The notes beneath the pieces are model-generated. The model made no database searches and had not been told where the DNA came from. It was given only the letters and a program-made list of their open reading frames with translations. From positions 22,603 through 86,602 of the forward strand of contig JABDKJ010000035.1 in NCBI GenBank assembly GCA_013002285.1: a stretch of DNA of 64,000 bases, written 5' to 3'. Within the stretch, counting starts at the first letter, position 1. Each line of letters begins with the position of its first letter. Below are positions 52,890 to 63,465 of this stretch, in pieces. The translations under genes were made by a program, and so were the position numbers. Source of the stretch: Flavobacteriales bacterium. GTDB taxonomy: Bacteria > Bacteroidota > Bacteroidia > Flavobacteriales > JABDKJ01.

Positions 52890-53909
52890 ATGCATTTTGC
52901 ATTAAAACGTACCTTTGAAAAGATGTCTTTGCTTCAACGTAGTTTTAATACAGTCAAAACCTTTTCCAGTTATCATTGGTCTAAATGGACCGGTTCTACT
53001 CAGCATTGGGGCAAACCCATAAGCGTCTCGATAGAACCCACGACAGCATGTAATCTCGGTTGTCCAGAATGCCCTAGTGGCCTTAAAAAATTTAGTAGAC
53101 CCACTGGTAAAATAGACCTTGGAAACTTCAATAAATGGACGAGTCAATTGAAAAACTACGTTTCATACATAACTTTTTATTTCCAGGGAGAACCTTATCT
53201 AAACCCAGGATTTCTGGAAATGGTGACCATTGCTAGTGAGAAAAACATCTTTACGGCAACTTCTACAAATGCCCACTTTTTAAATGATGAAAAAGCTAAA
53301 GCAACAGTACTTAGCGGCCTAAAAAAACTCATTATTTCCGTTGATGGCACAACTCAAGAAGTCTATGAGCAATACCGTGTAAATGGTTCATTAGAAAAAG
53401 TGATCAAGGGCACTAGGAATATTGTAAAATGGAAAAAGGAATTAAGATCCAAATATCCAAAGGTCGTCTTTCAGTTTCTCGTGGTGAAGCCCAATGAACA
53501 CCAAATTGAAGACGTGAAAAAGCTAGGAGAAGAATTGGGTGTTGACAAAGTGGTTTTTAAGTCTGCTCAAGTCTATGACTATGAAAATGGCAATTCTCTT
53601 ATTCCTGAAACCGAGAAATACAGCAGGTATAAAAAGAGGTCTGACGGACGCTATGAATTAAAGAACAAACTTGCAGATCACTGCTGGCGACTCTGGAGTT
53701 CGTGTGTTATTACATGGGATGGTAAGGTGGTCCCCTGTTGTTTTGATAAGGATGCCAAACATCAATTAGGTGACTTGAACAAAAGCGACTTTGACACTAT
53801 CTGGAATGGCGCAGCATATCAAGCTTTCAGGAGTAAGCTCCTCAACTCAAGAAAAGAGATAGATATTTGTAAGAATTGTTCTGAGGGGACCAAAGTTTGG
53901 GTGAACTAG
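52890..53909 (+). CDS. Radical SAM/SPASM domain protein
   Basis: A 339-residue iron-sulphur enzyme. The radical SAM motif CNLGCPECPSG (CxxxCxxC) lies near residue 54. The C-terminal SPASM region from about 270 holds CWRLWSSCVITWDGKVVPCCFD and CKNC (quoted in parts: VVPCCFDKD), binding one or two auxiliary clusters. SPASM proteins mature peptides or modify sugars and lipids. No precursor peptide or sulfatase gene lies beside it, so the substrate is unknown. An internal Met at 52923 (MSLLQRSFN) is an alternative start. Its stop overlaps the frr stop by 4 bp. Confidence 0.9.
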   Translation: MHFALKRTFEKMSLLQRSFNTVKTFSSYHWSKWTGSTQHWGKPISVSIEPTTACNLGCPECPSGLKKFSRPTGKIDLGNFNKWTSQLKNYVSYITFYFQGEPYLNPGFLEMVTIASEKNIFTATSTNAHFLNDEKAKATVLSGLKKLIISVDGTTQEVYEQYRVNGSLEKVIKGTRNIVKWKKELRSKYPKVVFQFLVVKPNEHQIEDVKKLGEELGVDKVVFKSAQVYDYENGNSLIPETEKYSRYKKRSDGRYELKNKLADHCWRLWSSCVITWDGKVVPCCFDKDAKHQLGDLNKSDFDTIWNGAAYQAFRSKLLNSRKEIDICKNCSEGTKVWVN

Positions 53910-54469
53910 ACGCTCATAATATCCTTTTCTTTGAAGGAAATGATGCTGTCGATCTTTTCTCCGTATGACTTAACTATACCCTCAACTTTAGATTCAGCCG
54001 TCTTTGCCATGTCTTCACCCATGCCATTCTTCTGAAGGGTCTTGATCTCATCCATAGCCTCTTTTCTAACATTTCGAATGCTCACTTTTGCATTTTCCCC
54101 TTCTGCTCTGGCTTTCTTACAAAGTTCAATTCTTCTTTCCTCTGTTAGGACAGGTACAGTAATAATGATCATCTCTCCATTGTTCTGTGGATTCAATCCC
54201 AAATTCGCGTATGTAATGGCAGTAGCAACATCGTCTAACAAATTCTTTTCCCAAGGCTGAACAGATAAGGTGCGTGCATCTGGCGTATTGATATTAGCGA
54301 CTTGGCTTAATGGAGTTTCAGTCCCATAATAGTCGATCTTAACACTATCCAGCATACTAGGGTTGGCCTTTCCTGCTCTGATGTTTCGCAGTTCAAGCGT
54401 TAAATGTTCAATGGACTTGTCCATGTGGTCACCTGTGGTGGTAAATATCTTATTCAATTCTTCGGTCAT
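53906..54469 (-). CDS. frr: Ribosome recycling factor
   Basis: Splits post-termination ribosomes together with EF-G. The 187-residue protein shows LRNIRAGKANPSMLDSVKIDYYGTETPLSQVANINTPDART (quoted in parts: RAGKANPSMLDSVKIDYYG; ETPLSQVANI) and the C-terminal three-helix bundle. It follows pyrH by 37 bp in the widely conserved pyrH-frr pair. Confidence 0.97.
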   Translation of the reverse strand: MTEELNKIFTTTGDHMDKSIEHLTLELRNIRAGKANPSMLDSVKIDYYGTETPLSQVANINTPDARTLSVQPWEKNLLDDVATAITYANLGLNPQNNGEMIIITVPVLTEERRIELCKKARAEGENAKVSIRNVRKEAMDEIKTLQKNGMGEDMAKTAESKVEGIVKSYGEKIDSIISFKEKDIMSV

Positions 54470-54506
54470 AGTATTAGAATAAACTCAAAAATAACAAAAT
54501 CATGGA

Positions 54507-55214
54507 TCACACCTCAACCAGTGTGCCAATAGCGTCTCCTACGATGACTTTCTTGAGATTACCTGGTTTATTCATGTCAAAAACAACCAGAGGGAGTTCA
54601 TTTTCTGAGCATAGGGTAAATGCAGTCATGTCCATGACCTTAAGACCTTTGCTTATCACTTCATCGAATGTGATGCGCTCGAATTTTATTGCGTCTGATA
54701 CTTTTTCTGGATCAGCTGAATAGATGCCATCAACACGTGTCCCTTTCAATATTACATCTGCACCGATCTCTATTGCCCTAAGAGATGCAGCAGTGTCTGT
54801 CGTGAAATAAGGATTTCCCGTTCCAGCTCCAAATATCACAACTCTTCCTTTTTCAAGGTGCCTTACTGCCCTTCGCTTAATGAATGGTTCTGCGATCTCC
54901 TCCATTTTTATGGCAGACATAAGTCGTGTATAAACTCCAGTCTCTTCTAAAGCTGACTGCAATGCCATGCCGTTGATGACAGTGGCCAGCATACCCATGT
55001 AATCTCCTTGCGTTCTCTCCATTCCTCCGGCTTCTGCCTGAACGCCCCTAAAGATGTTACCTCCACCGATCACTATGGCAACCTCTACTCCTTCTCTTGA
55101 TATATCCCTGATCTCTTCTGCGTATTGTTTTAGACGATCATTATCTATTCCAAATTGTTTCTTGCCCATGAGGGCTTCACCGCTAAGTTTAAGGAGTATT
55201 CTTTTGTATTTCAT
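54507..55214 (-). CDS. pyrH: UMP kinase
   Basis: Phosphorylates UMP to UDP as a hexamer. In 235 residues, [42 protein letters not shown] and NPVVV-type [17 protein letters not shown] segments (here [15 protein letters not shown]) are seen. The frame extends upstream to 55283, overlapping the tsf terminator, but the Met at 55214 gives the family's normal start. A perfect -7 box lies 23 bp upstream. First gene of pyrH-frr. Confidence 0.96.
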   Translation of the reverse strand: MKYKRILLKLSGEALMGKKQFGIDNDRLKQYAEEIRDISREGVEVAIVIGGGNIFRGVQAEAGGMERTQGDYMGMLATVINGMALQSALEETGVYTRLMSAIKMEEIAEPFIKRRAVRHLEKGRVVIFGAGTGNPYFTTDTAASLRAIEIGADVILKGTRVDGIYSADPEKVSDAIKFERITFDEVISKGLKVMDMTAFTLCSENELPLVVFDMNKPGNLKKVIVGDAIGTLVEV

Positions 55215-55236
55215 ATTTCGTTCTGGAATGGTTGCC

Positions 55237-55244
55237 CAAAGATA
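55237..55244 (-). promoter_or_regulatory. -7 promoter box for pyrH-frr
   Basis: On the minus strand TATCTTTG matches TAnnTTTG exactly, immediately past the tsf terminator. The start would be near 55232, with an 18-nt leader. This supports pyrH-frr being transcribed separately from tsf. Confidence 0.5.
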
Positions 55245-55248
55245 AAGC

Positions 55249-55280
55249 AAAAAAAAAGAGAGAACTAAGTCTCTCTTTTT
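55249..55280 (-). terminator. Intrinsic terminator between tsf and pyrH
   Basis: AAAAAGAGAGA and TCTCTCTTTTT form an 11-bp stem around a six-base loop. A nine-A run on the plus strand gives a long T-run on the minus strand. It begins right after the tsf stop. Confidence 0.8.
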
Positions 55281-55283
55281 CAT

Positions 55284-56105
55284 TTATGATAGTGCAAATC
55301 TTTTGAATTCTGTCACCGTCAGGTCTTGTTCTTGCTGAGACAAGAAATCTCTGATCGTTTGCTTGTTATCTTTTATGTATTGTTGATTCAACAAAGTGTT
55401 CTCCTTAAAGAACTTGTTCAATCTTCCAATAGCGATCTTCTCTGCCATTTCTGCTGGCTTACCTTCTTGTATTGCAAGGTCTTTTCCAACTTCTATTTCC
55501 TTATCGATCACTTCTTGAGAAACATCATCTTTGTCCAATGCGATAGGATCCATCGCTGCGATCTGCATTGCAACATCTTTTGCTGCATCCACATTTCCGC
55601 CTTTATTTAATCCTACAACAGAAGCAACTTTGTTTCCTGGGTGGTTATACGCGTAAACTGTACCGGCCGAAACTTTGTGATATCTAGAAAGATCTATTTT
55701 TTCACCGATTACGCCTGTTTGTTCAATGATCTTTTCTGATATTGGCATTCCATCGATCTCTTGCGCTTTTAATTCCTCTAAACTAGATGGACTTGCATTA
55801 ACTGCGATCTCAGCGATCTTGTTTGCAAAATTCACGAAGTCATCATTCTTAGCAACGAAATCAGTTTCGCAATTCAAAACAATGATCGCTCCATTAGATC
55901 CATCTGCATTGGTTTTTGCAACCACCAATCCTTCAGTAGCGTCTCTGTCACCTCTTTTTGCGGCAACTTTTTGTCCCTTTTTTCTCAAGATATCCACTGC
56001 AGCATCAAAATCACCATTTGCCTCAACCAAGGCGTTTTTGCAATCCATCATACCAGCACCAGTGGCTTTTCTTAAATTATTTACATCAGCAGCTGTAATA
56101 CTCAT
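55284..56105 (-). CDS. tsf: Translation elongation factor Ts
   Basis: Nucleotide exchange factor for EF-Tu. In 273 residues the N-terminal UBA-like domain has VNNLRKATGAGMMDCKNAL, and the core has NCETDFVAKNDDF, the EF-Tu contact (TDFV). The C-terminal KFFKENTLLNQQYIKD helix is typical. It follows rpsB by 45 bp. A strong terminator comes directly after its stop. Confidence 0.97.
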   Translation of the reverse strand: MSITAADVNNLRKATGAGMMDCKNALVEANGDFDAAVDILRKKGQKVAAKRGDRDATEGLVVAKTNADGSNGAIIVLNCETDFVAKNDDFVNFANKIAEIAVNASPSSLEELKAQEIDGMPISEKIIEQTGVIGEKIDLSRYHKVSAGTVYAYNHPGNKVASVVGLNKGGNVDAAKDVAMQIAAMDPIALDKDDVSQEVIDKEIEVGKDLAIQEGKPAEMAEKIAIGRLNKFFKENTLLNQQYIKDNKQTIRDFLSQQEQDLTVTEFKRFALS

Positions 56106-56150
56106 GTCTTAAAATTTTAAATATTGATTATTAAATTTCTTTGAAAGGAA

Positions 56151-57317
56151 TTAAGAGGCTTTACCTCCATCTAATTCGTCTTGCAACTTCTTAAGCTCAT
56201 CCCACTTGCCATCGGCAGCTAGTTTAGCTTGATCCGTCCATGTACTTGGATCCTTCCCTGCAATAACTCCACCTGCACCTTCAAGAACAGACTTTACATC
56301 ATCAACAGACTTAGCACTTAATTCCGAAAAAGTATTTATCCCGGATGCGGCAAGTACTTCTGCGATCTTTGGGCCTACACCTTCTATTTTAGTAAGGTCA
56401 TCTGCTTCTGAAGTTGGCGTCTTTTCAGGTCTAACTTCTTCTTTTGGAGCTTCTTCCGTTTTTACGTCCGCTTCTTTAGTTTCTTCTGCTTTGGCTTCTG
56501 CGACTGGAGTTTCGGCCTTAGCCTCAGCAACAGGAGTGCTAGCTTCTGCATCGTTGCTATCAGAAGTAGTAAGGTCTTTTGGTCCTTCAGAAGACCCAGT
56601 ATCCGCAGCCTTTCTTTCCACTTTTTCCTTATTCCTTTCTTCTAATCCCTCCTTAATGGCAGCACAAACTCTGTCCATTATTAGAGAAATGGATTTGGTA
56701 GCATCGTCATTTGCAGGAATTGCATAATCCACAGCATTTGGATCACTATTGGTATCAACCATCGCAAAAGAAGTAATATTCAACTTCTTAGCTTCAGCAA
56801 CAGCAATATGTTCCTTTAAGACATCAACAATAAATATAGCCTGTGGCAATCTGCTCAGATCTGCGATACTTCCAAGGTTCTTCTCCAATTTCGTCCTTGT
56901 TCTAGAAAGCATCAAACGCTCTCTCTTAGACATGGTCTTTGAAGTACCGTCCTGGAACATCTTATCGATCAAAGACATTTTCTTGATCGCTTTTCTGATG
57001 GTAGCAAAGTTCGTAAGCATTCCTCCAAACCAACGTTCTGTAACGTAAGGCATGTTCAGCTCCTTCACTTTTTCAGCAACAATGTCTTTTGCTTGCTTTT
57101 TAGTTGCAACAAATAAGATCTTCTTTCCAGACTTGGCCATATTTTTAAGCACTGCACAAGCTTGGTCGAGTTTTACTACTGTTTTATTAAGGTCTATGAT
57201 ATGGATCCCCTTCTTTTCAGAAAAAATGTAAGGGGCCATGTTAGGGTTCCACTTTCTTTTCAAGTGGCCAAAATGAACTCCTGCATCCAGCAGCTCATCG
57301 AATTTTACTTCAGGCAT
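56151..57317 (-). CDS. rpsB: 30S ribosomal protein S2 with helix-hairpin-helix C-terminal extension
   Basis: Residues 1-235 are ordinary S2: LLDAGVHFGHLKRKWNPNM, NLGSIADLSRLPQAIFIVD-like motifs and PYVTERWFGGMLTN. The protein then continues to 388 residues. Residues 236-303 are a Glu/Ala/Lys/Thr-rich linker with repeats of VAEAKAET type. Residues 304-388 are a helix-hairpin-helix module (LTKIEGVGPKIAEVLAASGI, then DPSTWTDQAKLAADGKWDEL). Similar modules are, from memory, fused to ribosomal protein L21 in Bacteroidota. Usual S2 length is about 240-260, so about 130 residues are extra. The function of the tail is not known; nucleic-acid binding is likely from the fold. Confidence 0.95.
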   Translation of the reverse strand: MPEVKFDELLDAGVHFGHLKRKWNPNMAPYIFSEKKGIHIIDLNKTVVKLDQACAVLKNMAKSGKKILFVATKKQAKDIVAEKVKELNMPYVTERWFGGMLTNFATIRKAIKKMSLIDKMFQDGTSKTMSKRERLMLSRTRTKLEKNLGSIADLSRLPQAIFIVDVLKEHIAVAEAKKLNITSFAMVDTNSDPNAVDYAIPANDDATKSISLIMDRVCAAIKEGLEERNKEKVERKAADTGSSEGPKDLTTSDSNDAEASTPVAEAKAETPVAEAKAEETKEADVKTEEAPKEEVRPEKTPTSEADDLTKIEGVGPKIAEVLAASGINTFSELSAKSVDDVKSVLEGAGGVIAGKDPSTWTDQAKLAADGKWDELKKLQDELDGGKAS

Positions 57318-57411
57318 ATATCTTTATTATCGGTTTACTTTCTCTAGGATCAACTGCAGGTTATTCCAAAAAAGGAGTCCTACTAGTTTGGATGCTAAAC
57401 CAGCGTCAAAA

Positions 57412-57798
57412 TTAACGCTTGCTAAATTGAAAATTCTTACGGGCTTTCTTCTGACCTGGCTTCTTTCTCTCTACCATCCTCGGGTCTCTGGTCATCAATC
57501 CGTGAGATTTCAGTTTTGGTTTGTGCTCCGGGTCTAGCTCTACTAAAGCTCTGGAAATTGCCAATCTTATGGCTTCCACCTGTCCCGTAACTCCACCACC
57601 ATCTACATTTACTTTTACATCAAAAGAACCTTCAGTGTCTGTAAGCGTAAATGGTTGATTTAATTTATATAGGTGTATATCAGTAGGGAAATATTCCTTT
57701 GCATCACGCTGATTTATGGTGATATTTCCTTTTCCTTTTTGCATGTAGATCCTAGCTACTGAAGCTTTTCTTCTACCTATCGCATTTGTAACTTCCAT
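57412..57798 (-). CDS. rpsI: 30S ribosomal protein S9
   Basis: A small-subunit protein of 128 residues. It shows the family signature [19 protein letters not shown] and the C-terminal tail [21 protein letters not shown] (quoted in parts: [17 protein letters not shown]), which reaches the P-site tRNA. It lies 11 bp after rplM, the universal rplM-rpsI pair, and precedes rpsB by about 95 bp. Confidence 0.97.
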   Translation of the reverse strand: MEVTNAIGRRKASVARIYMQKGKGNITINQRDAKEYFPTDIHLYKLNQPFTLTDTEGSFDVKVNVDGGGVTGQVEAIRLAISRALVELDPEHKPKLKSHGLMTRDPRMVERKKPGQKKARKNFQFSKR

Positions 57799-57809
57799 AC
57801 TACTATTTC

Positions 57810-58256
57810 TTAACTAAGTTTATATTCCTTTGGCTTCTGTGCTTCATGCTTGTGCTCAGATCCAACATAAACGAATAAATTTCTATAAAGAGCCGAACCT
57901 AACTTGTTCTTAGGCAACATACCCTTCACCGCTTTTTCTACTAAAGCGAAAGGCTTTCTATCCAACAATTGTTTTGCTGTAAGCGACTTTTGTCCACCAG
58001 GATATCCTGTGTGTCTGATGTATGTTTTATCATCCATCTTAGTTCCAGACAAAGTGACTTTTTCAGCATTCAATACGATCACATTATCTCCACAATCTAC
58101 GTGAGGAGTATAATTTGTCTTGTGCTTTCCTCTCAAAAGTTTGGCAACTTCACTAGCCAATCTCCCTAGAGTTTGTCCTTCAGCGTCTACGACCAACCAT
58201 TCCTTGTTAACCGTTTTGTCATTTGCTGATATCGTTTTGTAACTTAAAGTATCCAC
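57810..58256 (-). CDS. rplM: 50S ribosomal protein L13
   Basis: A large-subunit assembly protein of 148 residues. Motifs are [37 protein letters not shown] and [22 protein letters not shown] (quoted in parts: [19 protein letters not shown]). The start is GTG at 58254-58256. It is the first gene of rplM-rpsI-rpsB-tsf. Confidence 0.97.
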   Translation of the reverse strand: MDTLSYKTISANDKTVNKEWLVVDAEGQTLGRLASEVAKLLRGKHKTNYTPHVDCGDNVIVLNAEKVTLSGTKMDDKTYIRHTGYPGGQKSLTAKQLLDRKPFALVEKAVKGMLPKNKLGSALYRNLFVYVGSEHKHEAQKPKEYKLS

Positions 58257-58290
58257 TATTATTGGTTTTAATGCCCCTAAATTGGGCGTG

Positions 58291-58322
58291 CGAAGTTAAT
58301 ATATATTTTATTCGCAAACAAC
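58291..58322 (-). promoter_or_regulatory. Candidate promoter of rplM-rpsI-rpsB-tsf
   Basis: On the minus strand TAACTTCG (58291-58298) is one mismatch from TAnnTTTG. A TTG lies 20 bp upstream, with an AT-rich spacer of TATATAT. The leader would be about 30 nt. Confidence 0.4.
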
Positions 58323-58436
58323 CCGAAGGCTAGAATATTGGAGAGGAGTTTTCGCAATATCGTTGAAATAGGCTTAAAACCCTCTAAATGCGTAACTTAA
58401 GGCCATTCAGAACGTATTGTAACAGACTATTTGCCC

Positions 58437-60002
58437 ATGCGTTCGATCAAACAATACATATTGATAATATTCACTGCCCTTCTTGTATTTCAAACGGAAG
58501 GTCAAAATATTGGGATCAATGAAGATGGTTCAAATCCGGACCCATCTGCTATTTTAGACATAAAAGCGAACAACAAAGGTTTTTTAGCCCCAAGATTAAC
58601 TGAGGCCCAGAGAAATGGTATATCAAGTCCCGCTACTGGCTTAATGATATACCAAATAGACAATGGTAATGGATTTTACTTTTATGACGGAACAGCTTGG
58701 GTGCATTTGCTAAGCGATCATATCCCTTCCATTCAGGATCTAGACCAAGACACGAGAATTCATGTAGAATCTTCTACGGATGATGACAAGGTTCGCTTTT
58801 CTTTGGATGGAATAGAATATTTAGTTCTCTCAAAAAATGGCTCTAATGTGCCAATGATGGAAATGCTAAACTGTTCTGACAACACACTATTGGGCGAAAA
58901 TGCGGGACAGAACCTAGCACCTTCCTCTTTTTTAGGGGTCCAAAATGTATTTGTAGGAAAGAATGCAGGAGACATGACTAACGATGGTAGTTTCAATTCC
59001 TTTGTTGGAACAAATTCTGGCTCAAGCAATTCAGCGGGATATCTAAATAGTTTTATCGGACACGATGCAGGATATAAAAATGAAATTGGATCTTCCAACA
59101 CATTCATTGGACAACAATCAGGATATTCAAATATCTCAGGCTCTTTTAATTCTTTTGTGGGACAAAGTGCGGGATACAACAATGTGGGATATAGTAATAC
59201 AATGATCGGCCAAAATGCTGGGTTCAATTCTAATATAGCGGACTTTAACGTATTTGTGGGAGAGCGAGCAGGATTTAATGCGGTCAATGGAAGTGAGAAC
59301 GTACTGATAGGGTCTGAAGCAGGACTATCAATTGCGGATGGAGACAATAATGTAATGGTGGGTAATGGTGCTGGAAAACTTAATGCGGGCACAGGAAATG
59401 TATTCATTGGCAGTTTGGCCGGATCGAATGAAACAGCTAGCAACAAACTTTATATTTCCAATAATGGCACTTCAACTCCATTAATAAAAGGAGATTTTGC
59501 CTCGAACGAGATCATCTTAAATGGAAAGGTGACCATTGGAAACAGCCTATATTTCGAAGACAGTTCTACTCGAATGGTTACCAATGCTTCTTTTGACCCT
59601 GCGACACACCTGAGCCAAGACTTAGGAAATAGCGCAGCAAATGGCGCATGGGACGAAGTCTTTGCAGACGACTATGTTACCATATCCGATATGCGTTCAA
59701 AAGAAAACGTGAAAGATCTTTCTTATGGTCTAGAGGAATTAATGCAAGTGAGCACCATTTCTTATTCATTGATCGATGACCCATTCAAGGAAATAAAACT
59801 AGGGCTTAATGCTCAGAATATTTTGAGCATTATGCCAGAAGTAGTTAAGTCTAACAATGAAGAAGGTGAAGCCAAAACCTCTGAGGATCAACGGTTAGGT
59901 TTAAAATACGATCAACTCATTCCTGTTTTGATCAATTGTATTCAGGAACAACAAAAGCAGATCGAAGTCCTTAAAAAGAAAGTGAACTCCTTAAAGAATT
60001 AA
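58437..60002 (+). CDS. Surface protein with YadA-head-like repeats and S74/endosialidase-chaperone C terminus
   Basis: A 521-residue exported protein. A signal peptide ends near TEGQN. A beta domain (about 20-110, with [20 protein letters not shown] and a DGTAWVHL end) is seen in many Bacteroidota fibre proteins. Residues 150-330 hold about nine 22-24-residue repeats of the form NxFxGxxAGxxN, like trimeric YadA head repeats. The [20 protein letters not shown] segment (about 415) begins a peptidase S74 intramolecular chaperone domain, followed by a coiled coil ending [17 protein letters not shown]. Such domains trimerise and self-cleave in phage tail fibres. Probably a trimeric surface fibre; no host or phage neighbours clarify its role. 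Confidence 0.82.
   Translation: MRSIKQYILIIFTALLVFQTEGQNIGINEDGSNPDPSAILDIKANNKGFLAPRLTEAQRNGISSPATGLMIYQIDNGNGFYFYDGTAWVHLLSDHIPSIQDLDQDTRIHVESSTDDDKVRFSLDGIEYLVLSKNGSNVPMMEMLNCSDNTLLGENAGQNLAPSSFLGVQNVFVGKNAGDMTNDGSFNSFVGTNSGSSNSAGYLNSFIGHDAGYKNEIGSSNTFIGQQSGYSNISGSFNSFVGQSAGYNNVGYSNTMIGQNAGFNSNIADFNVFVGERAGFNAVNGSENVLIGSEAGLSIADGDNNVMVGNGAGKLNAGTGNVFIGSLAGSNETASNKLYISNNGTSTPLIKGDFASNEIILNGKVTIGNSLYFEDSSTRMVTNASFDPATHLSQDLGNSAANGAWDEVFADDYVTISDMRSKENVKDLSYGLEELMQVSTISYSLIDDPFKEIKLGLNAQNILSIMPEVVKSNNEEGEAKTSEDQRLGLKYDQLIPVLINCIQEQQKQIEVLKKKVNSLKN
58885..59430 (+). repeat. Nine or so degenerate repeats encoding GxxAG head units
   Basis: Coding repeats of about 66-72 bp give the pattern N-x-F-hydrophobic-G-x-x-A/S-G. 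The DNA has diverged, so only the protein periodicity is clear. Confidence 0.7.
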
Positions 60003-61210
60003 GCTTCGGTAACTTCTTTGATAACGCCTAACTCTATTCCTACTTTTTCGAATGCAGCGATCGCCTTGTCCAAATGATGCTGCTCATGTGCGGCAGATAA
60101 TTGCACCCTTATTCTAGCCTTTCCTTTTGGCACAACCGGATAGTAGAATCCAATGACATAGATTCCTTCGTCAAGTAACCTGTCTGCCATAACTTGAGAA
60201 AGCTTAGCGTCATAAAGCATTACTGGAACTATCGCAGAATCTCCTTCAACTATATCAAAGCCCAATTTTGACATTCCCTCTTTAAAGTACTTCGTATTCC
60301 ATTCCAATTTATCTCTAAGCCCTGTGGAATCACTTATCATATCCATTACAGCAATGGAAGAAGCAACAATATTCGGAGCGAGAGAATTGGAGAAGAGGTA
60401 CGGTCTGGACTTTTGTCTCAACATATCAATGATCTCTTTTCGACCGGTTGTATATCCTCCCATTGCTCCACCCAAGGCTTTTCCTAGTGTTCCAGTAATA
60501 ATGTCTACTCGCCCCATTACATCGCAATGCTCAGTTGTGCCTCTCCCAGTTTTTCCTATGAAACCTGCAGCGTGGCATTCATCGACCATAACCAAGGCGT
60601 CATATTTGTCTGCCAGATCACATATGCCCTTAAGGTCTGCAACTACACCATCCATAGAGAAAACACCATCAGTTACGATGATCTTGAATCGATGTCCAGC
60701 ATCATTCGCTTCCTTTAGTTTCGTTTCTAGGTCGAGCATATCGTTATTGTTGTAACGATACCTTGCAGCCTTACAAAGTCTGACACCATCTATTATAGAG
60801 GCATGGTTCAGTGAATCTGAAATTATCGCATCCTCTGCTGTAAGCAAAGGTTCGAACACTCCTCCATTCGCATCAAAACATGCGGCATATAGAATTGTAT
60901 CCTCTGTTTCGTGAAAAGAAGCGATCTTCTCTTCCAGTTCCTTGTGAATGTCTTGAGTGCCACAAATGAATCGGACAGAAGACATACCATACCCATGTGT
61001 ATCAAGTGAAGCCTTAGACGCTTCTATCACTTTCGGGTGACTTGAAAGTCCTAAATAATTATTTGCGCAAAAATTGACCACCTCCTCTCCAGTGCTCACT
61101 TTTATGTCCGCATCTTGAGGAGTAGTAATGATGCGTTCTTTTTTATAAAGACCCGCCTCTTGTATTGCGGTGAGTTCCTTTTGTAAATGTTCTTTGATCT
61201 TGCCGTACAT
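59999..61210 (-). CDS. kbl: Glycine C-acetyltransferase (2-amino-3-ketobutyrate CoA ligase)
   Basis: PLP enzyme that splits 2-amino-3-oxobutyrate with CoA to glycine and acetyl-CoA in threonine breakdown. It is 403 residues, with [46 protein letters not shown] (PLP-binding) and [13 protein letters not shown], which holds the PLP-lysine near residue 243. Related alpha-oxoamine synthases (serine palmitoyltransferase-like, BioF) share the fold, but the overall sequence matches Kbl. tdh is not nearby. It converges on the S74 gene with a 4-bp stop overlap and lies downstream of gdhA. Confidence 0.93.
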   Translation of the reverse strand: MYGKIKEHLQKELTAIQEAGLYKKERIITTPQDADIKVSTGEEVVNFCANNYLGLSSHPKVIEASKASLDTHGYGMSSVRFICGTQDIHKELEEKIASFHETEDTILYAACFDANGGVFEPLLTAEDAIISDSLNHASIIDGVRLCKAARYRYNNNDMLDLETKLKEANDAGHRFKIIVTDGVFSMDGVVADLKGICDLADKYDALVMVDECHAAGFIGKTGRGTTEHCDVMGRVDIITGTLGKALGGAMGGYTTGRKEIIDMLRQKSRPYLFSNSLAPNIVASSIAVMDMISDSTGLRDKLEWNTKYFKEGMSKLGFDIVEGDSAIVPVMLYDAKLSQVMADRLLDEGIYVIGFYYPVVPKGKARIRVQLSAAHEQHHLDKAIAAFEKVGIELGVIKEVTEA

Positions 61211-61236
61211 GCTATTGATTTGATCTAATAAAAATA

Positions 61237-61268
61237 GAAAAAGCCACCGATCTTTAAAGAATGGTAGC
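61237..61268 (-). terminator. Intrinsic terminator after gdhA
   Basis: On the minus strand GCTACC pairs with GGTGGC (one T-G pair), with an inner CTTT/AAAG pairing, followed by a T-run. It separates gdhA from kbl. Confidence 0.6.
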
Positions 61269-61290
61269 TCTTATTAATTACTTGTTATAC

Positions 61291-62694
<1,404 letters not shown>

Positions 62695-62749
62695 TTAATG
62701 TTCTCAAGTAATTTTTATCAGTAATTCGCTCCTACTTATAGCCCTCTCT

Positions 62750-63439
62750 TTGGCACCCGCTGCTACTATTGGCCTCTACGTCTATTTTAGTGATAAGTAC
62801 GAAAAAGAGCCTATTTCACTCTTTGTCGCAGCGTACTTTGCTGGTGTCATCTCGACACTTCCCGCGGGTTATATGAACTTTTATGGAGAGCGTGTGGTGC
62901 AACGGCTTTTTCAGTATATAGAATTCGGCACGTTAGAAATATTCTTTGAAAAAGCAATTTTTGCCTTTTTGATCGTTGGGGCGGGGGAAGAGACCATGAA
63001 ATTTCTAGCATTAAGGGCGGGATCATATTCAAGAAAAAGCTTCAACGAACCTTTTGATGGCATTGTATATGGCGCGGCAGTAGCACTGGGTTTTGCCAGC
63101 CTTGAAAATCTATTTTATGTTTTTGAAGGAGGTGTTGAAACAGCCATTGCCAGAATGTTTACCGCAGTTCCAATGCATGCTTGTGCCGGTATAATAATGG
63201 GTTATTATGTAGGAAAAGCAAAGTTCTCGAACACTCCGATCAAGGAAATGTTCAAAGCTTGGCTATTTGCAGCACTACTCCATGGTTTATACGATTACTT
63301 CTTGTTCTTGGACAAATGGCCAATACTTGCAATTGGTGCGGTTTTATCTCTTATGTTTTCCGTGAACCTCGCTAGGAATGCCATAAAGATCCATAGAGCG
63401 ATGTCTCCTTTCAAAGATGAACAAAACAAAAATGTTTAA
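62750..63439 (+). CDS. PrsW-family intramembrane metalloprotease
   Basis: A membrane glutamic/metallo protease of 229 residues from a TTG start. The family motifs are present: GAGEETMKF (EExxK), FASLENLFYV, VPMHACAGIIMGY and LLHGLYDYFL (HxxxD). PrsW in Bacillus cleaves an anti-sigma factor; substrates in Bacteroidota are unknown. The start is uncertain. The open frame continues 51 bp upstream without ATG, GTG or TTG, and that part encodes the first half of TM1 (NSLLLIALSLAPAA). An out-of-frame ATG at 62698 would need a +1 shift. It is followed 26 bp later by a secreted-protein gene. Confidence 0.85.
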   Translation: MAPAATIGLYVYFSDKYEKEPISLFVAAYFAGVISTLPAGYMNFYGERVVQRLFQYIEFGTLEIFFEKAIFAFLIVGAGEETMKFLALRAGSYSRKSFNEPFDGIVYGAAVALGFASLENLFYVFEGGVETAIARMFTAVPMHACAGIIMGYYVGKAKFSNTPIKEMFKAWLFAALLHGLYDYFLFLDKWPILAIGAVLSLMFSVNLARNAIKIHRAMSPFKDEQNKNV

Positions 63440-63465
63440 ATTAGAAATTATGAAAACCAATTAAC

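Noticed and set aside
58760..59446. A 228-residue minus-strand open frame opposite the S74 gene
   Set aside because: It is an antisense shadow of the repeated Asn/Gly codons, with a repetitive Pro-rich product and no start signal.
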